Below, one piece after another: positions 43,733 to 51,357 of a stretch of 64,000 nucleotides of DNA (its first letter is position 1; every line of letters starts with the position of its first letter). The position numbers and the translations under genes were made by a program. The DNA is from Deltaproteobacteria bacterium (GTDB taxonomy: Bacteria > Myxococcota_A > UBA9160 > JAJDAL01). The stretch covers positions 124,001 through 188,000 of the forward strand of contig JAJDAL010000025.1 in assembly GCA_029261875.1 (NCBI GenBank), written 5' to 3'. The notes under the pieces are model-generated. The model did no database searches. It was not told the origin of the DNA and saw only the letters and a program-made list of their open reading frames with translations.

Positions 43733-45639
43733 CAATGCACCCGCGCTTCGTGCACTCGGAGTTCGCTGCGCCGGCCGTTGCGAGAGCGCATGCGAAACTC
43801 GAGCGCTTGCGCATGTTGGAACGCACTGGCCGGAGCCTCGGGAAAATCCCGTGGTGTGACGTTGATCCAACGGGGTTCGCCGCGGGGTGTGCGCGGTCCG
43901 AGATCGCGCGAGGCGACGAGGCTCCCGTCTGCGTTTCGCAATGCCAACGTCCACTCCAACTCGGCACCGGGGTCGGTGTCGAGGTGGAGGCGCAGCTGAA
44001 AGAAGCGCGGAAAGCCCTGGATCGGGATGGCGTGAACCGCCCAATCGGTCAATGAAGAAAACTGGAAGGCTTCGATCGAGGGCGATGTGGGGCACGTGAA
44101 GTCCGGGGCCGGCGTCCAGCGCGCGAGTCCCTGGTAGGGCGCTCGCAGGGCCCACTCCAATCCGCCAGCCTGTCCCAACGCGTCTTGATAGATCGAAGGG
44201 TCGTAGCGCATGGAGGTGACGATCCAATATCGCACGTTCTCGGGGCCGCCACGGCGCTTCGACACTGCGCTTTCACACAATCGCAACGTGGTTTCGTCCC
44301 GCACCATCATTTGCTGCCGGGTTCGGCCGGGAGGAGGTTGGGTCAGTTCCGGGTGCGCGGCGAAATCCCGGTTCCGGTAGGCGAGGAAGGTGTAATAGGC
44401 GTTGGGCGAAAGCAGCAATCGATCGCCGGGCGCGAGATTTTTCCGCGCCAGCGCGAAGGCTTCTCGTCCCATGTCCGGGGGCCAATGACGCGCGCGTTCG
44501 AGGGCTTCGGGCAGGGGACGTTCCAAACGCGCGCCGATGGCGTAGGGGTCGCGGCGATCCGTCGCGAGCGCCAAACCCACTCCGAGGACGAGGGCGGGAA
44601 TCCACACCTGCGCGCGTCGCTCACGCGGGATGGCGCCGAGGATTCCCGCGCACGCGTAGCTGAACCCGGCGATCAGGATGGCGTAGAGGAAGTAGCCGCT
44701 GCGGCCAAAGAGCGGGTATTGCTCAAAGGCCGCGAATAAAGCGTTCATCGCGAAGGGAACCCACAAGAGCCAGATAGCGCCGTCCCGTTTTCGTCGTGCG
44801 ACGAACGGTACCCCGAATAGGGTAGCGACGAGCAGGACCCCCCAGCCGAACAGGAAGAAGAGGTTCGCGCCGTGGCGAAATTCTCCGGCCAGGAACTTCA
44901 GATTCTCCCAGGACGTCGGGTAGAACTGGTTCCAGAACAATTGCGGTGCGGAGGTCTCCGACCCCTGGGGACCGAGGAACAGAAAGAAGTACAGCGCAAA
45001 GGTGACGGCCGGCGACGCCAGCGCCAACACGGCCCCGGGGCTGCGATCGCCGCGCGCGAAGAACCGATACAGAACGATGGCGGGATAAACGAACACGAAG
45101 CAGAGCGACGACAGGGCGAAGGCGTGGAGGGCGGTGATCAGGCCGAATCCCGGTGCGCCGGCGCGTTTTCCGTTGCGCGTCGCGACGGCGAGGCAAAGGG
45201 CGCTGGCGAACAGATCGAGGGCGTAGGGTTTGAACTCCCGCGCGTGGTAGATGAACCCGGGACCGACGGCGACGAGGGCAGCGGCACACAGGCCTGCGCC
45301 GGGCCCGGCGATGCGCCGCACGAATTCGTAGATGGCGAGCAATCCCGCGACGCCGAACACGAACGGCCAAAACCGGAATGCCCATTCCGGGCTCTCGAAG
45401 AGCAATAGCCCCAACCTTCCGAACAACCAGTCCGTCAGCAGAAACCAAAAACCTTCGACCTGGGCCCGGGCGAGGGTGTCGAAAAGGGAGCCCGGCGCGG
45501 CGATGAGTTGTGCGCGCCAGGCTTCGTCATTCCAGAGGTAGGGTGCGGGTGAAGCGGGAGCGCGAAGCCACGCACCGACGGCAATGGTGCCCGCGAGGGC
45601 GGCGAGAATCGGGAGCGTTTGTTTCGGAGGGCGGGTCAC
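43732..45639 (-). CDS. GT39-like polytopic membrane protein with soluble C-terminal domain
   Basis: 635 residues from GTG 45639, fixed by a GTGA overlap with the oxidoreductase gene. Helix 1 (TLPILAALAGTIAVGAWL) precedes YLWNDEAWRAQLIAAP, the acidic first-loop signature. FIYHAREFKPYALDLFASAL repeats the motif of the protein at 5664. After about ten helices (to about 385) there is a long periplasmic part: a domain with DRLLLSPNAYYTFLAYRNRD, then a beta-rich C-terminal region with LRLHLDTDPGAELEWTLAL that could be a sugar-binding or jelly-roll-like module. Its stop overlaps the start of the next gene by 4 bp. Function inferred as periplasmic glycan modification. Confidence 0.7.
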   Translation of the reverse strand: MTRPPKQTLPILAALAGTIAVGAWLRAPASPAPYLWNDEAWRAQLIAAPGSLFDTLARAQVEGFWFLLTDWLFGRLGLLLFESPEWAFRFWPFVFGVAGLLAIYEFVRRIAGPGAGLCAAALVAVGPGFIYHAREFKPYALDLFASALCLAVATRNGKRAGAPGFGLITALHAFALSSLCFVFVYPAIVLYRFFARGDRSPGAVLALASPAVTFALYFFLFLGPQGSETSAPQLFWNQFYPTSWENLKFLAGEFRHGANLFFLFGWGVLLVATLFGVPFVARRKRDGAIWLLWVPFAMNALFAAFEQYPLFGRSGYFLYAILIAGFSYACAGILGAIPRERRAQVWIPALVLGVGLALATDRRDPYAIGARLERPLPEALERARHWPPDMGREAFALARKNLAPGDRLLLSPNAYYTFLAYRNRDFAAHPELTQPPPGRTRQQMMVRDETTLRLCESAVSKRRGGPENVRYWIVTSMRYDPSIYQDALGQAGGLEWALRAPYQGLARWTPAPDFTCPTSPSIEAFQFSSLTDWAVHAIPIQGFPRFFQLRLHLDTDPGAELEWTLALRNADGSLVASRDLGPRTPRGEPRWINVTPRDFPEAPASAFQHAQALEFRMRSRNGRRSELRVHEARVH

Positions 45640-46667
45640 CGGGGCTCGTCGAGGGGGGGAACGCGAATCAACCGGCTCTCGTTCCGCATGCTTTCGGTGG
45701 CGGCCTCCAGGGCAAGCACGACCCGCAGGCCGCTTACACCGTCCGAGCGCGGTGTCGCGCCGGATTCGATGCAATCGAGGAAGTGTTCGCATTCGGCCTG
45801 TAGCGGAGCGTTCAGTGCCACTTTGGGAATCGTGACGCCGCCGTCCACCACTGCGGTCTTGTGGGCGACGAAGGTGTCCAGCACGCCGTCCGGCAGGACC
45901 ACGGTCTTGTTGAAGATGCGAATCGGCGCTTCGAGATCGAGATCGTCCCAGATCGCCATGCGCTGATTGCCTACGACGGTGATGCGGCGAACCTTGCGCG
46001 GGTTGAGCCAGCTGGCGTGGATGTGGGCCAAGGGGCCGTTCTCGAAACTCCAGGTCGAAAATACGGCGTCTTCGATTCCCGAATTCAGGAACGATTGTCC
46101 CCGGGCGGAAACGTCCTTGGGCGTCGCGCTGAACAGGTCGAACAGAATCGAAACATCGTGGGAGGCGAGATCCCAGAGTGCGTTCACATCGGTCCGTACG
46201 GGACCCAGGTTGGTGCGTTCGAAGTCGAGGTAGTGGATGTCGCCCAATTCCCCCGAGTCGATCAGCGCTTTCAGCGCCCGCAGCGAAGCGTTGTATTGAA
46301 AAACATGGCCCACCATGAGGATCCGATTCTGTTTTTCCGCGAGGCGGATGAGGCTGCGCGCGTCGTCCGAGGTTCCGGTCATGGGTTTCTCGACCAGCAC
46401 GTGTTTCCCCGCTTCGAGGGCGCGGCTCGCCAGCGCGTGGTGGTGACGCACGGGAGTCGAAATCGCGATGGCATCGACGGCGGGGTCGTCGAGCGCGGGT
46501 TCGAGGCTTTCGCTGCGCTTGGCGTCGGGGTAGCGGCTGCCCACGATCTCGAGTCGGCCGGCGTCGGGGTCGCACAACCAGGCCACCTGGGCGCGCCCGG
46601 AAAGCTCGAAGGAACGGGCGATGTTGGGCCCCCAATGCCCCGTGCCCACGACGGCGATTCGGAACAC
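45636..46667 (-). CDS. Gfo/Idh/MocA-family NAD(P)-dependent sugar oxidoreductase
   Basis: 343 residues from GTG 46667; AGGGG lies just upstream. The N-terminal Rossmann fold has RIAVVGTGHWGPNIAR, followed by AIAISTPVRHHHALASRALEAGKHVLVEKP with the catalytic EKP motif. The C-terminal alpha/beta domain carries LGDIHYLDFERTNLGPVRTDVNALWDLASHDVSI. Proteins of this kind next to a DegT aminotransferase often oxidise C3 of a UDP-N-acetyl-glucuronate-type sugar (WbpB/WlbA). That assignment is inference; the substrate is not readable. It follows the aminotransferase gene by 8 bp and overlaps the next gene by 4 bp, so all are one operon. Confidence 0.9.
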   Translation of the reverse strand: MFRIAVVGTGHWGPNIARSFELSGRAQVAWLCDPDAGRLEIVGSRYPDAKRSESLEPALDDPAVDAIAISTPVRHHHALASRALEAGKHVLVEKPMTGTSDDARSLIRLAEKQNRILMVGHVFQYNASLRALKALIDSGELGDIHYLDFERTNLGPVRTDVNALWDLASHDVSILFDLFSATPKDVSARGQSFLNSGIEDAVFSTWSFENGPLAHIHASWLNPRKVRRITVVGNQRMAIWDDLDLEAPIRIFNKTVVLPDGVLDTFVAHKTAVVDGGVTIPKVALNAPLQAECEHFLDCIESGATPRSDGVSGLRVVLALEAATESMRNESRLIRVPPLDEPR

Positions 46668-46675
46668 GCGGACCC

Positions 46676-47791
46676 CTAACCCGTGTGACCCGCGAGGCAG
46701 TGCGCCACCGCGTCGACGGTTTCCGGGGGCATCTCGGGATAAAGGGGCAGGCTCAGGCAGCGTCGTGCCCAATCCTCGGCCACCGGGAAGGATCCGGCCT
46801 CGTAACCCAGGTGGCGGTGGGATCGCAATTCGTGAACCGCAAAGGGGTAATGGATTCCGGCGCCGTAGCCCGCGGCTTGCAGTGCTTCGAGGGCGCGGTT
46901 TCGTTCGCCCGTGCGCACGACGTAGAGGTGATGGACCGATCCCGCGCGGGTCTGCGTGAGCTCGATTCCGGGAATCCCGCCGAGGGCGTGGTCGTAGGCG
47001 CGGGCCAGTTCCGCGCGGCGCGCGTTCCAAGCGTCGAGGTGCGGAAGTTTGACCCCCAAGATCGCCGCTTGGAGCGTGTCGAGTCGGCTGTTGAGCGCGG
47101 ACTCTTCGTGGTGGTATTTCTCGCGCGACCCCCAATTGCGGAGCATTCGCAGGCGATCCGCAAGGTCGTCTCGATCCGTGACCACCATGCCCCCGTCGCC
47201 GAAACAACCGAGGTTCTTGGCGGGATAGAAGCTGAAACAACCCAGGTCGCCCAAGGAACCCGCGCGCCGATCTCCAAAGCGTGCGCCGTGGGCCTGGGCG
47301 GCGTCTTCGATCACGGCGAGGGAATGTTGCTTTGCGATTTCGCGCAGTGCATCCATGGGGGCGCACTGGCCGTACAGGTGAACCGGCAGGATGGCGCGCG
47401 TTTTCGGCGTGACCGAAGCCTCGATCCGACTCGGATCCAGCAGGCCGGACTTCGCTTCCACGTCGACCAGGACCGGCTTTGCACCGGCGAGCTCGATTCC
47501 CAGCGCCGTGCCCACGAACGTGTGAGCGGGCATGATGACTTCGTCTCCGGGGCCGATGTCGAGCGCTCGGCACGCGAGTTGGAGGGCATCGGTACCGCTT
47601 CCACAGCCCACCGCATGTCGAGATCCACAATATTGGGCAAAGTCGCGTTCGAATTGGGCGAGGGCAGAACCGAGAATGAAGTCCCCGGCCTCACAAACCT
47701 GGCGCATGGCGCCCAGAATCTCGGGTTCTAGACCGCGAAATTGAGCTTTCAGATCGACGAGGGGAATTTTCGCAGCCGGCGGTTTCTTCAT
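46676..47791 (-). CDS. DegT/DnrJ/EryC1/StrS-family sugar aminotransferase
   Basis: 371 residues, PLP-dependent, cytoplasmic. It starts IPLVDLKAQFRGLEPEI, then VGCGSGTDALQLACRALDIGPGDEVIMPAHTF, IEDAAQAHGARFGDR, and FSFYPAKNLGCFGDGG with the Schiff-base Lys192. The N-terminal DFILGSALAQFE segment is also typical of WbpE/WlbC-like nucleotide-sugar aminotransferases. Together with the neighbouring oxidoreductase it would make a 3-amino sugar nucleotide, probably an N-acetylated uronate derivative, but no acetyltransferase (WbpD/WlbB) is seen nearby. It is the first gene of the minus-strand operon and has a TATAAT-containing upstream region. Confidence 0.92.
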   Translation of the reverse strand: MKKPPAAKIPLVDLKAQFRGLEPEILGAMRQVCEAGDFILGSALAQFERDFAQYCGSRHAVGCGSGTDALQLACRALDIGPGDEVIMPAHTFVGTALGIELAGAKPVLVDVEAKSGLLDPSRIEASVTPKTRAILPVHLYGQCAPMDALREIAKQHSLAVIEDAAQAHGARFGDRRAGSLGDLGCFSFYPAKNLGCFGDGGMVVTDRDDLADRLRMLRNWGSREKYHHEESALNSRLDTLQAAILGVKLPHLDAWNARRAELARAYDHALGGIPGIELTQTRAGSVHHLYVVRTGERNRALEALQAAGYGAGIHYPFAVHELRSHRHLGYEAGSFPVAEDWARRCLSLPLYPEMPPETVDAVAHCLAGHTG

Positions 47792-47814
47792 CTTCGCTCT
47801 TGGTGTGGAGTCGG

Positions 47815-47820
47815 ATTATA
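47815..47820 (-). promoter_or_regulatory. Candidate -10 box (TATAAT) for the aminotransferase operon
   Basis: Read on the minus strand this is an exact TATAAT, about 24 bp before the aminotransferase start. No good -35 lies 16-18 bp upstream (only CTTTCA/TTTCAC). It partly overlaps the perfect palindrome TATAGCTATA (47817-47826), which could also serve the divergent + strand gene. Confidence 0.4.
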
Positions 47821-47835
47821 GCTATAGAAAACGGC

Positions 47836-49371
47836 GTGAAAGCAGGCCCCGGCGCACCGCTTCTCGCACTGCGTTCGACGTCCCTGCCTTTCTGGGTCCT
47901 GGCCGTTTCCTATCTCGTCCTTTGTTTCCTGCTGGTGGAACCGGAATGGCGGCCCGAATGGGACAGTGCGATCTACCTCCTGACCGCGGAAGCGCTGTCC
48001 GAAGGCCACGGATACACCTATCTCGGTCGTCCCTTCCTGCTTCGCCCCCCCGGCCTATCGGCGGTCCTGACGTTCTTCCACAGTGAGAGCGGATTCTCCC
48101 ACGTCGCGCTCAATCGCGCCGTAGCCCTTTGTGCCGTGCTTGCGACGCTGAGCCTTTATGCGCTGATGCGAGCTTGCTGCGGAGTGAGGTTCTCCGCCAG
48201 CGTGGCGCTGTTGTTCGGGACCAGTTCCCTCGCGATCGGTCGCCTCAATTGGGTGTTGTCGGAGTTTCCCTTCCTCCTGTTGTTCTTCGCTGGGCTCGCC
48301 GCGCTGGAAGTCGCCAGCCGTCCCGGACGGCGGTCCGTCCTCCCGGTCGCCCTCGGAATCCTGGCTCTCAGCTTGGCGGTTTACGTGCGAAGTGCGGCGC
48401 TGCTCGCCATTCCGGGTCTCGTGCTGCTGGGCTGCTGGCGGGCCCGCAGCATTCGGGGGGCTTTACCCGCCGTTCTCGTCTGCGTGCTCGCGAGTCCCTG
48501 GTTTCTCCACTCTGCGCGCGCGCAAGCGCAGCTCGAACGTCCCTCGGAACAACTTCTGCTGTCCAGCTACACGACCGCCTTGCTCCACACGGATCCCGGC
48601 GACCCCGATTCGCCCTACGTGGACGTTTCCGACGTCTTTGCGCGAGTGAAGAACAACGGTCGCAAGCTCGCAGGCGAGCTCAGTGAAACCGTGGTCGGTG
48701 TCCGAGACCCGGCCGTGGCGGCGCTCGTTCTGGCCATGGTGGGGATTGGGGCTTACGCCCGTCGGCGAAAGGGGTACACCGCTTACGACTTGTTCTCCGT
48801 ACTCTACGTTGCATTGCTGCTCGTCTACTTCACCACGCACCCGCGACTTCTGCTCCCGGTGCTGCCTTTGGTTTACTTCAACGGACTCTGGGGGATTCGC
48901 GCGCTCGCGTCCGGCGCAATGCCCGCGGGCGCCCGCACGCGCGGTGCCTTCGGGATTACGCTGATTGCCGCGTTGGCGCTGCTGACCCTCAACGCCGCGC
49001 AGCTCCGGGCGGCCGCGGACGCCGAGCAATGGCGGCTCGGCGGGACCCACCGGCTCGGGGAGGTCTGGGATGCCCAGCGTCGTGCGGCTGCGTGGCTGCG
49101 CGCCAACACGCCGCGCGACGCGATCGCAATCGCGCGAGCCGCACCCATCCTCGCCTATCTCGCAGATCGCGAAGTCGTGACGTATCGCTTCGCGCGCGCA
49201 CCGGAGCTGTTTCACCGCGCGGGGGTGGAATACGCGGTTGTGGATGGTCTCGACCCATCCTCCTTTGCGGCCCTGGCGTCCGAGCGCGGCGAACTCATCC
49301 ACAGCCTTTCGGGTTCGAGCCGCGTCGCGCCGATTCGGATCTTCCGAATCTCTACGCCGCAAAGGCCATGA
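47836..49371 (+). CDS. GT39-like polytopic membrane protein
   Basis: 511 residues from GTG 47836. A GTG at 47800 would add 12 residues but would run through the TATA palindrome, so 47836 is preferred. Helix 1 (FWVLAVSYLVLCFLLV) is followed by PEWRPEWDSAIYLLTAEALSEGHGYTYLG, an acidic first loop, then FLLRPPGLSAVL; the GxGYxYLGxPxxxRPPG arrangement recurs in bacterial GT39/GT83-like proteins. A soluble C-terminus begins near WDAQRRAAAWLRANTPRDAIAI. It diverges from the aminotransferase gene and overlaps the convergent next gene by 20 bp. Donor and acceptor unknown. Confidence 0.7.
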   Translation: MKAGPGAPLLALRSTSLPFWVLAVSYLVLCFLLVEPEWRPEWDSAIYLLTAEALSEGHGYTYLGRPFLLRPPGLSAVLTFFHSESGFSHVALNRAVALCAVLATLSLYALMRACCGVRFSASVALLFGTSSLAIGRLNWVLSEFPFLLLFFAGLAALEVASRPGRRSVLPVALGILALSLAVYVRSAALLAIPGLVLLGCWRARSIRGALPAVLVCVLASPWFLHSARAQAQLERPSEQLLLSSYTTALLHTDPGDPDSPYVDVSDVFARVKNNGRKLAGELSETVVGVRDPAVAALVLAMVGIGAYARRRKGYTAYDLFSVLYVALLLVYFTTHPRLLLPVLPLVYFNGLWGIRALASGAMPAGARTRGAFGITLIAALALLTLNAAQLRAAADAEQWRLGGTHRLGEVWDAQRRAAAWLRANTPRDAIAIARAAPILAYLADREVVTYRFARAPELFHRAGVEYAVVDGLDPSSFAALASERGELIHSLSGSSRVAPIRIFRISTPQRP

Positions 49372-51322
49372 CGATCGCCCCCACCAGCGTCGCGAACCAA
49401 GCCCAGAACCCGATTTGCAGTGCCCGGGAGCGCGACGCCAGGAAGTCGTCGATGACCTCGAATCCCCGCGCGCCGACAATGGCCAGGGGAACCAGCGCGC
49501 ACAATCCGTAGAAGGCCTTCGCTTGTCCGTAGAAGGGAAAGCGCAGGCTCGCGAACAGCACCGCGAAGCCCACGCTGGCCAGACAACTCGCCATCAGGGA
49601 AAGCGCCACACGCAAACGCAGGTCCGCGCCCGCGAGGGCGGCACGGACGCTGGAGAAACTTCCCACGATCGCGATTCCCCAGCAGGGCAACGCGAGCAGA
49701 ACCGTGGCCGACATGGCGTCGTAGTTCCAGGCGTCCGGGCGGTGGACGAGATTCTTGAGTCCCGCCGCGTAGGCGTCGGCAAAGAACGAAGCGTAGATGC
49801 CATCCCAGAAAGAACGGAATCCGGAGAAGTAGGGGTATTGGAGCGCCTCCCCGAAACTCGTGTAGTAGGCCGCCGTGTGGAAGCCGGGCTGCATCCACCA
49901 GACTTTGGACCCGGGCAACGTCGTGTTCCAAACCCAGGGATCGCCGTAGTGGAGCCAGTTGCGTACATAGAACCAGCCCGCGATCGCAAAGGCGATGCCG
50001 AGCATTGCGCTGGTCTGGGCCAACGCGTGGCCGAACCCGCGCCCGTGGATGCGCCAAACGCTGATCGCGACCGCGACGCCGATCCACGGCAGGAAAAACC
50101 ACCCGGTGTATTCCGAAAGCAGTGCGCCTCCCGCGGCCAGCCCGATTCCGAGCAGCGCGGACGCCCGCAAGGGGCGCGCATAGATGGCGCGCACCGCCAG
50201 ATAGAGGGCGAGACTCGTCCAGAAGGTCTGGAAGCTCTTGTTCGAGAAATAGGTCGCGATGTAGAGGTGCATGGGCGCGAGTCCGCAGATCAACACGCAG
50301 ACCGCCGTGGGAATCGGTCGGCGTTCGAAGAGCGTTCGGGCCGTGAGGTACGCGATCGCGACGGTTCCCATGCCCGACGCGTAGGGGATGAAGCGATAGG
50401 CGATGCGTTCCGCGATCCCGCCGGTTTCCGGTTCGAAGATCCCCGCCAGGGCGCCGACGGCGGCATAGAAGAGCGGCGGGTGGCCCATCTCCCACCCTTG
50501 ATGGGCGAGGGGGAGTTGCCGGTTTTCGAGCAGGAATCGCACGTAGTCGAGGTGCGCCACCACGTCGAACCCCATGACCAGGGGAATCGCGAGCGCTTTG
50601 GTGAGGAACAGATCGATCCAAAGCAACGCGACCGCCGCCAGGCAGAGATGCGGCAACCGGTCGAGCGACGCTGAAGGGTCGAACTCGCGCGCCGCCAATA
50701 GAACGACGACGGCCAGGGCGAAGAAGCCGAGCAACATCTTCCACTGCCCAAGCGCGCCGTCGACCGGACCCGGAACGGTGGTTGCGTTGGGGTGGCGCCG
50801 GGTGTCGTCTGCAAGGATTGCGGGGCGCGGGGCCAATGCCGCGCTCGATACGCGCCACATCGCGTCCGTCGCAATTTCTACGCCGGCGCCCGACAGCTTC
50901 AATCGCAGCAGGGGGGGGCCGCGCGGGTTTTGAACGCGGACCCGCAACAGGTTCCGACCGGGGCGCAGGGGCGCCGAAACCCGGTGTCGCTGTTTCCAGT
51001 CCGTGCGCGTCGCCGGCGCGTCGAATATCACTTCGCCGTTCACGCGTAACTCGACGCCCCGCAACGCCTCGATTTCGAACGCCGCGAGGCCTCCCTGGGG
51101 ACTTTCGAACGTGCGGCTGAAATCCGCGCTCAGCGGACGCTCGAGATCCGATCCGATCAGGTCCGTCGAGGGCGCGAGGGGCAGGGCGATCCAAGCGCGG
51201 TCCGCCGCGTCGAACAGGAAGGGAACGTCTGGCGCGCGGACGACGGAAACCACGAGGATTCCAGCGACCCCCAGGACCATCCCAAGCGCGGCCAGTCTTT
51301 GGAGCGCGGTCAGTCTTCCCAA
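49352..51322 (-). CDS. GT-C-like membrane protein with N-terminal beta-rich periplasmic domain
   Basis: 656 residues. A first helix (LGMVLGVAGILVVSVVRA) is followed by about 170 residues outside the membrane with a beta-sandwich look (FEIEALRGVELRVNGEVIF, LLRVRVQNPRGPPLLRL), similar to carbohydrate-binding or galactose-binding-like modules. From about 195 it is polytopic, with GFDVVAHLDYVRFLLENRQLPL and HQGWEMGHPPLFYAAVG, the acidic loop and PPL/F motif of GT39-like glycosyltransferases, then YFSNKSFQTFWTSLALYLAVR. An extra soluble domain in front of the transferase core is unusual. It is convergent with the preceding gene and divergent from the TMTC-like gene (35 bp between starts). Confidence 0.68.
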   Translation of the reverse strand: MGRLTALQRLAALGMVLGVAGILVVSVVRAPDVPFLFDAADRAWIALPLAPSTDLIGSDLERPLSADFSRTFESPQGGLAAFEIEALRGVELRVNGEVIFDAPATRTDWKQRHRVSAPLRPGRNLLRVRVQNPRGPPLLRLKLSGAGVEIATDAMWRVSSAALAPRPAILADDTRRHPNATTVPGPVDGALGQWKMLLGFFALAVVVLLAAREFDPSASLDRLPHLCLAAVALLWIDLFLTKALAIPLVMGFDVVAHLDYVRFLLENRQLPLAHQGWEMGHPPLFYAAVGALAGIFEPETGGIAERIAYRFIPYASGMGTVAIAYLTARTLFERRPIPTAVCVLICGLAPMHLYIATYFSNKSFQTFWTSLALYLAVRAIYARPLRASALLGIGLAAGGALLSEYTGWFFLPWIGVAVAISVWRIHGRGFGHALAQTSAMLGIAFAIAGWFYVRNWLHYGDPWVWNTTLPGSKVWWMQPGFHTAAYYTSFGEALQYPYFSGFRSFWDGIYASFFADAYAAGLKNLVHRPDAWNYDAMSATVLLALPCWGIAIVGSFSSVRAALAGADLRLRVALSLMASCLASVGFAVLFASLRFPFYGQAKAFYGLCALVPLAIVGARGFEVIDDFLASRSRALQIGFWAWFATLVGAIVMAFAA

Positions 51323-51357
51323 CGGCGCCGACTCCTTTGAATCGATAAGCTCGGCGC

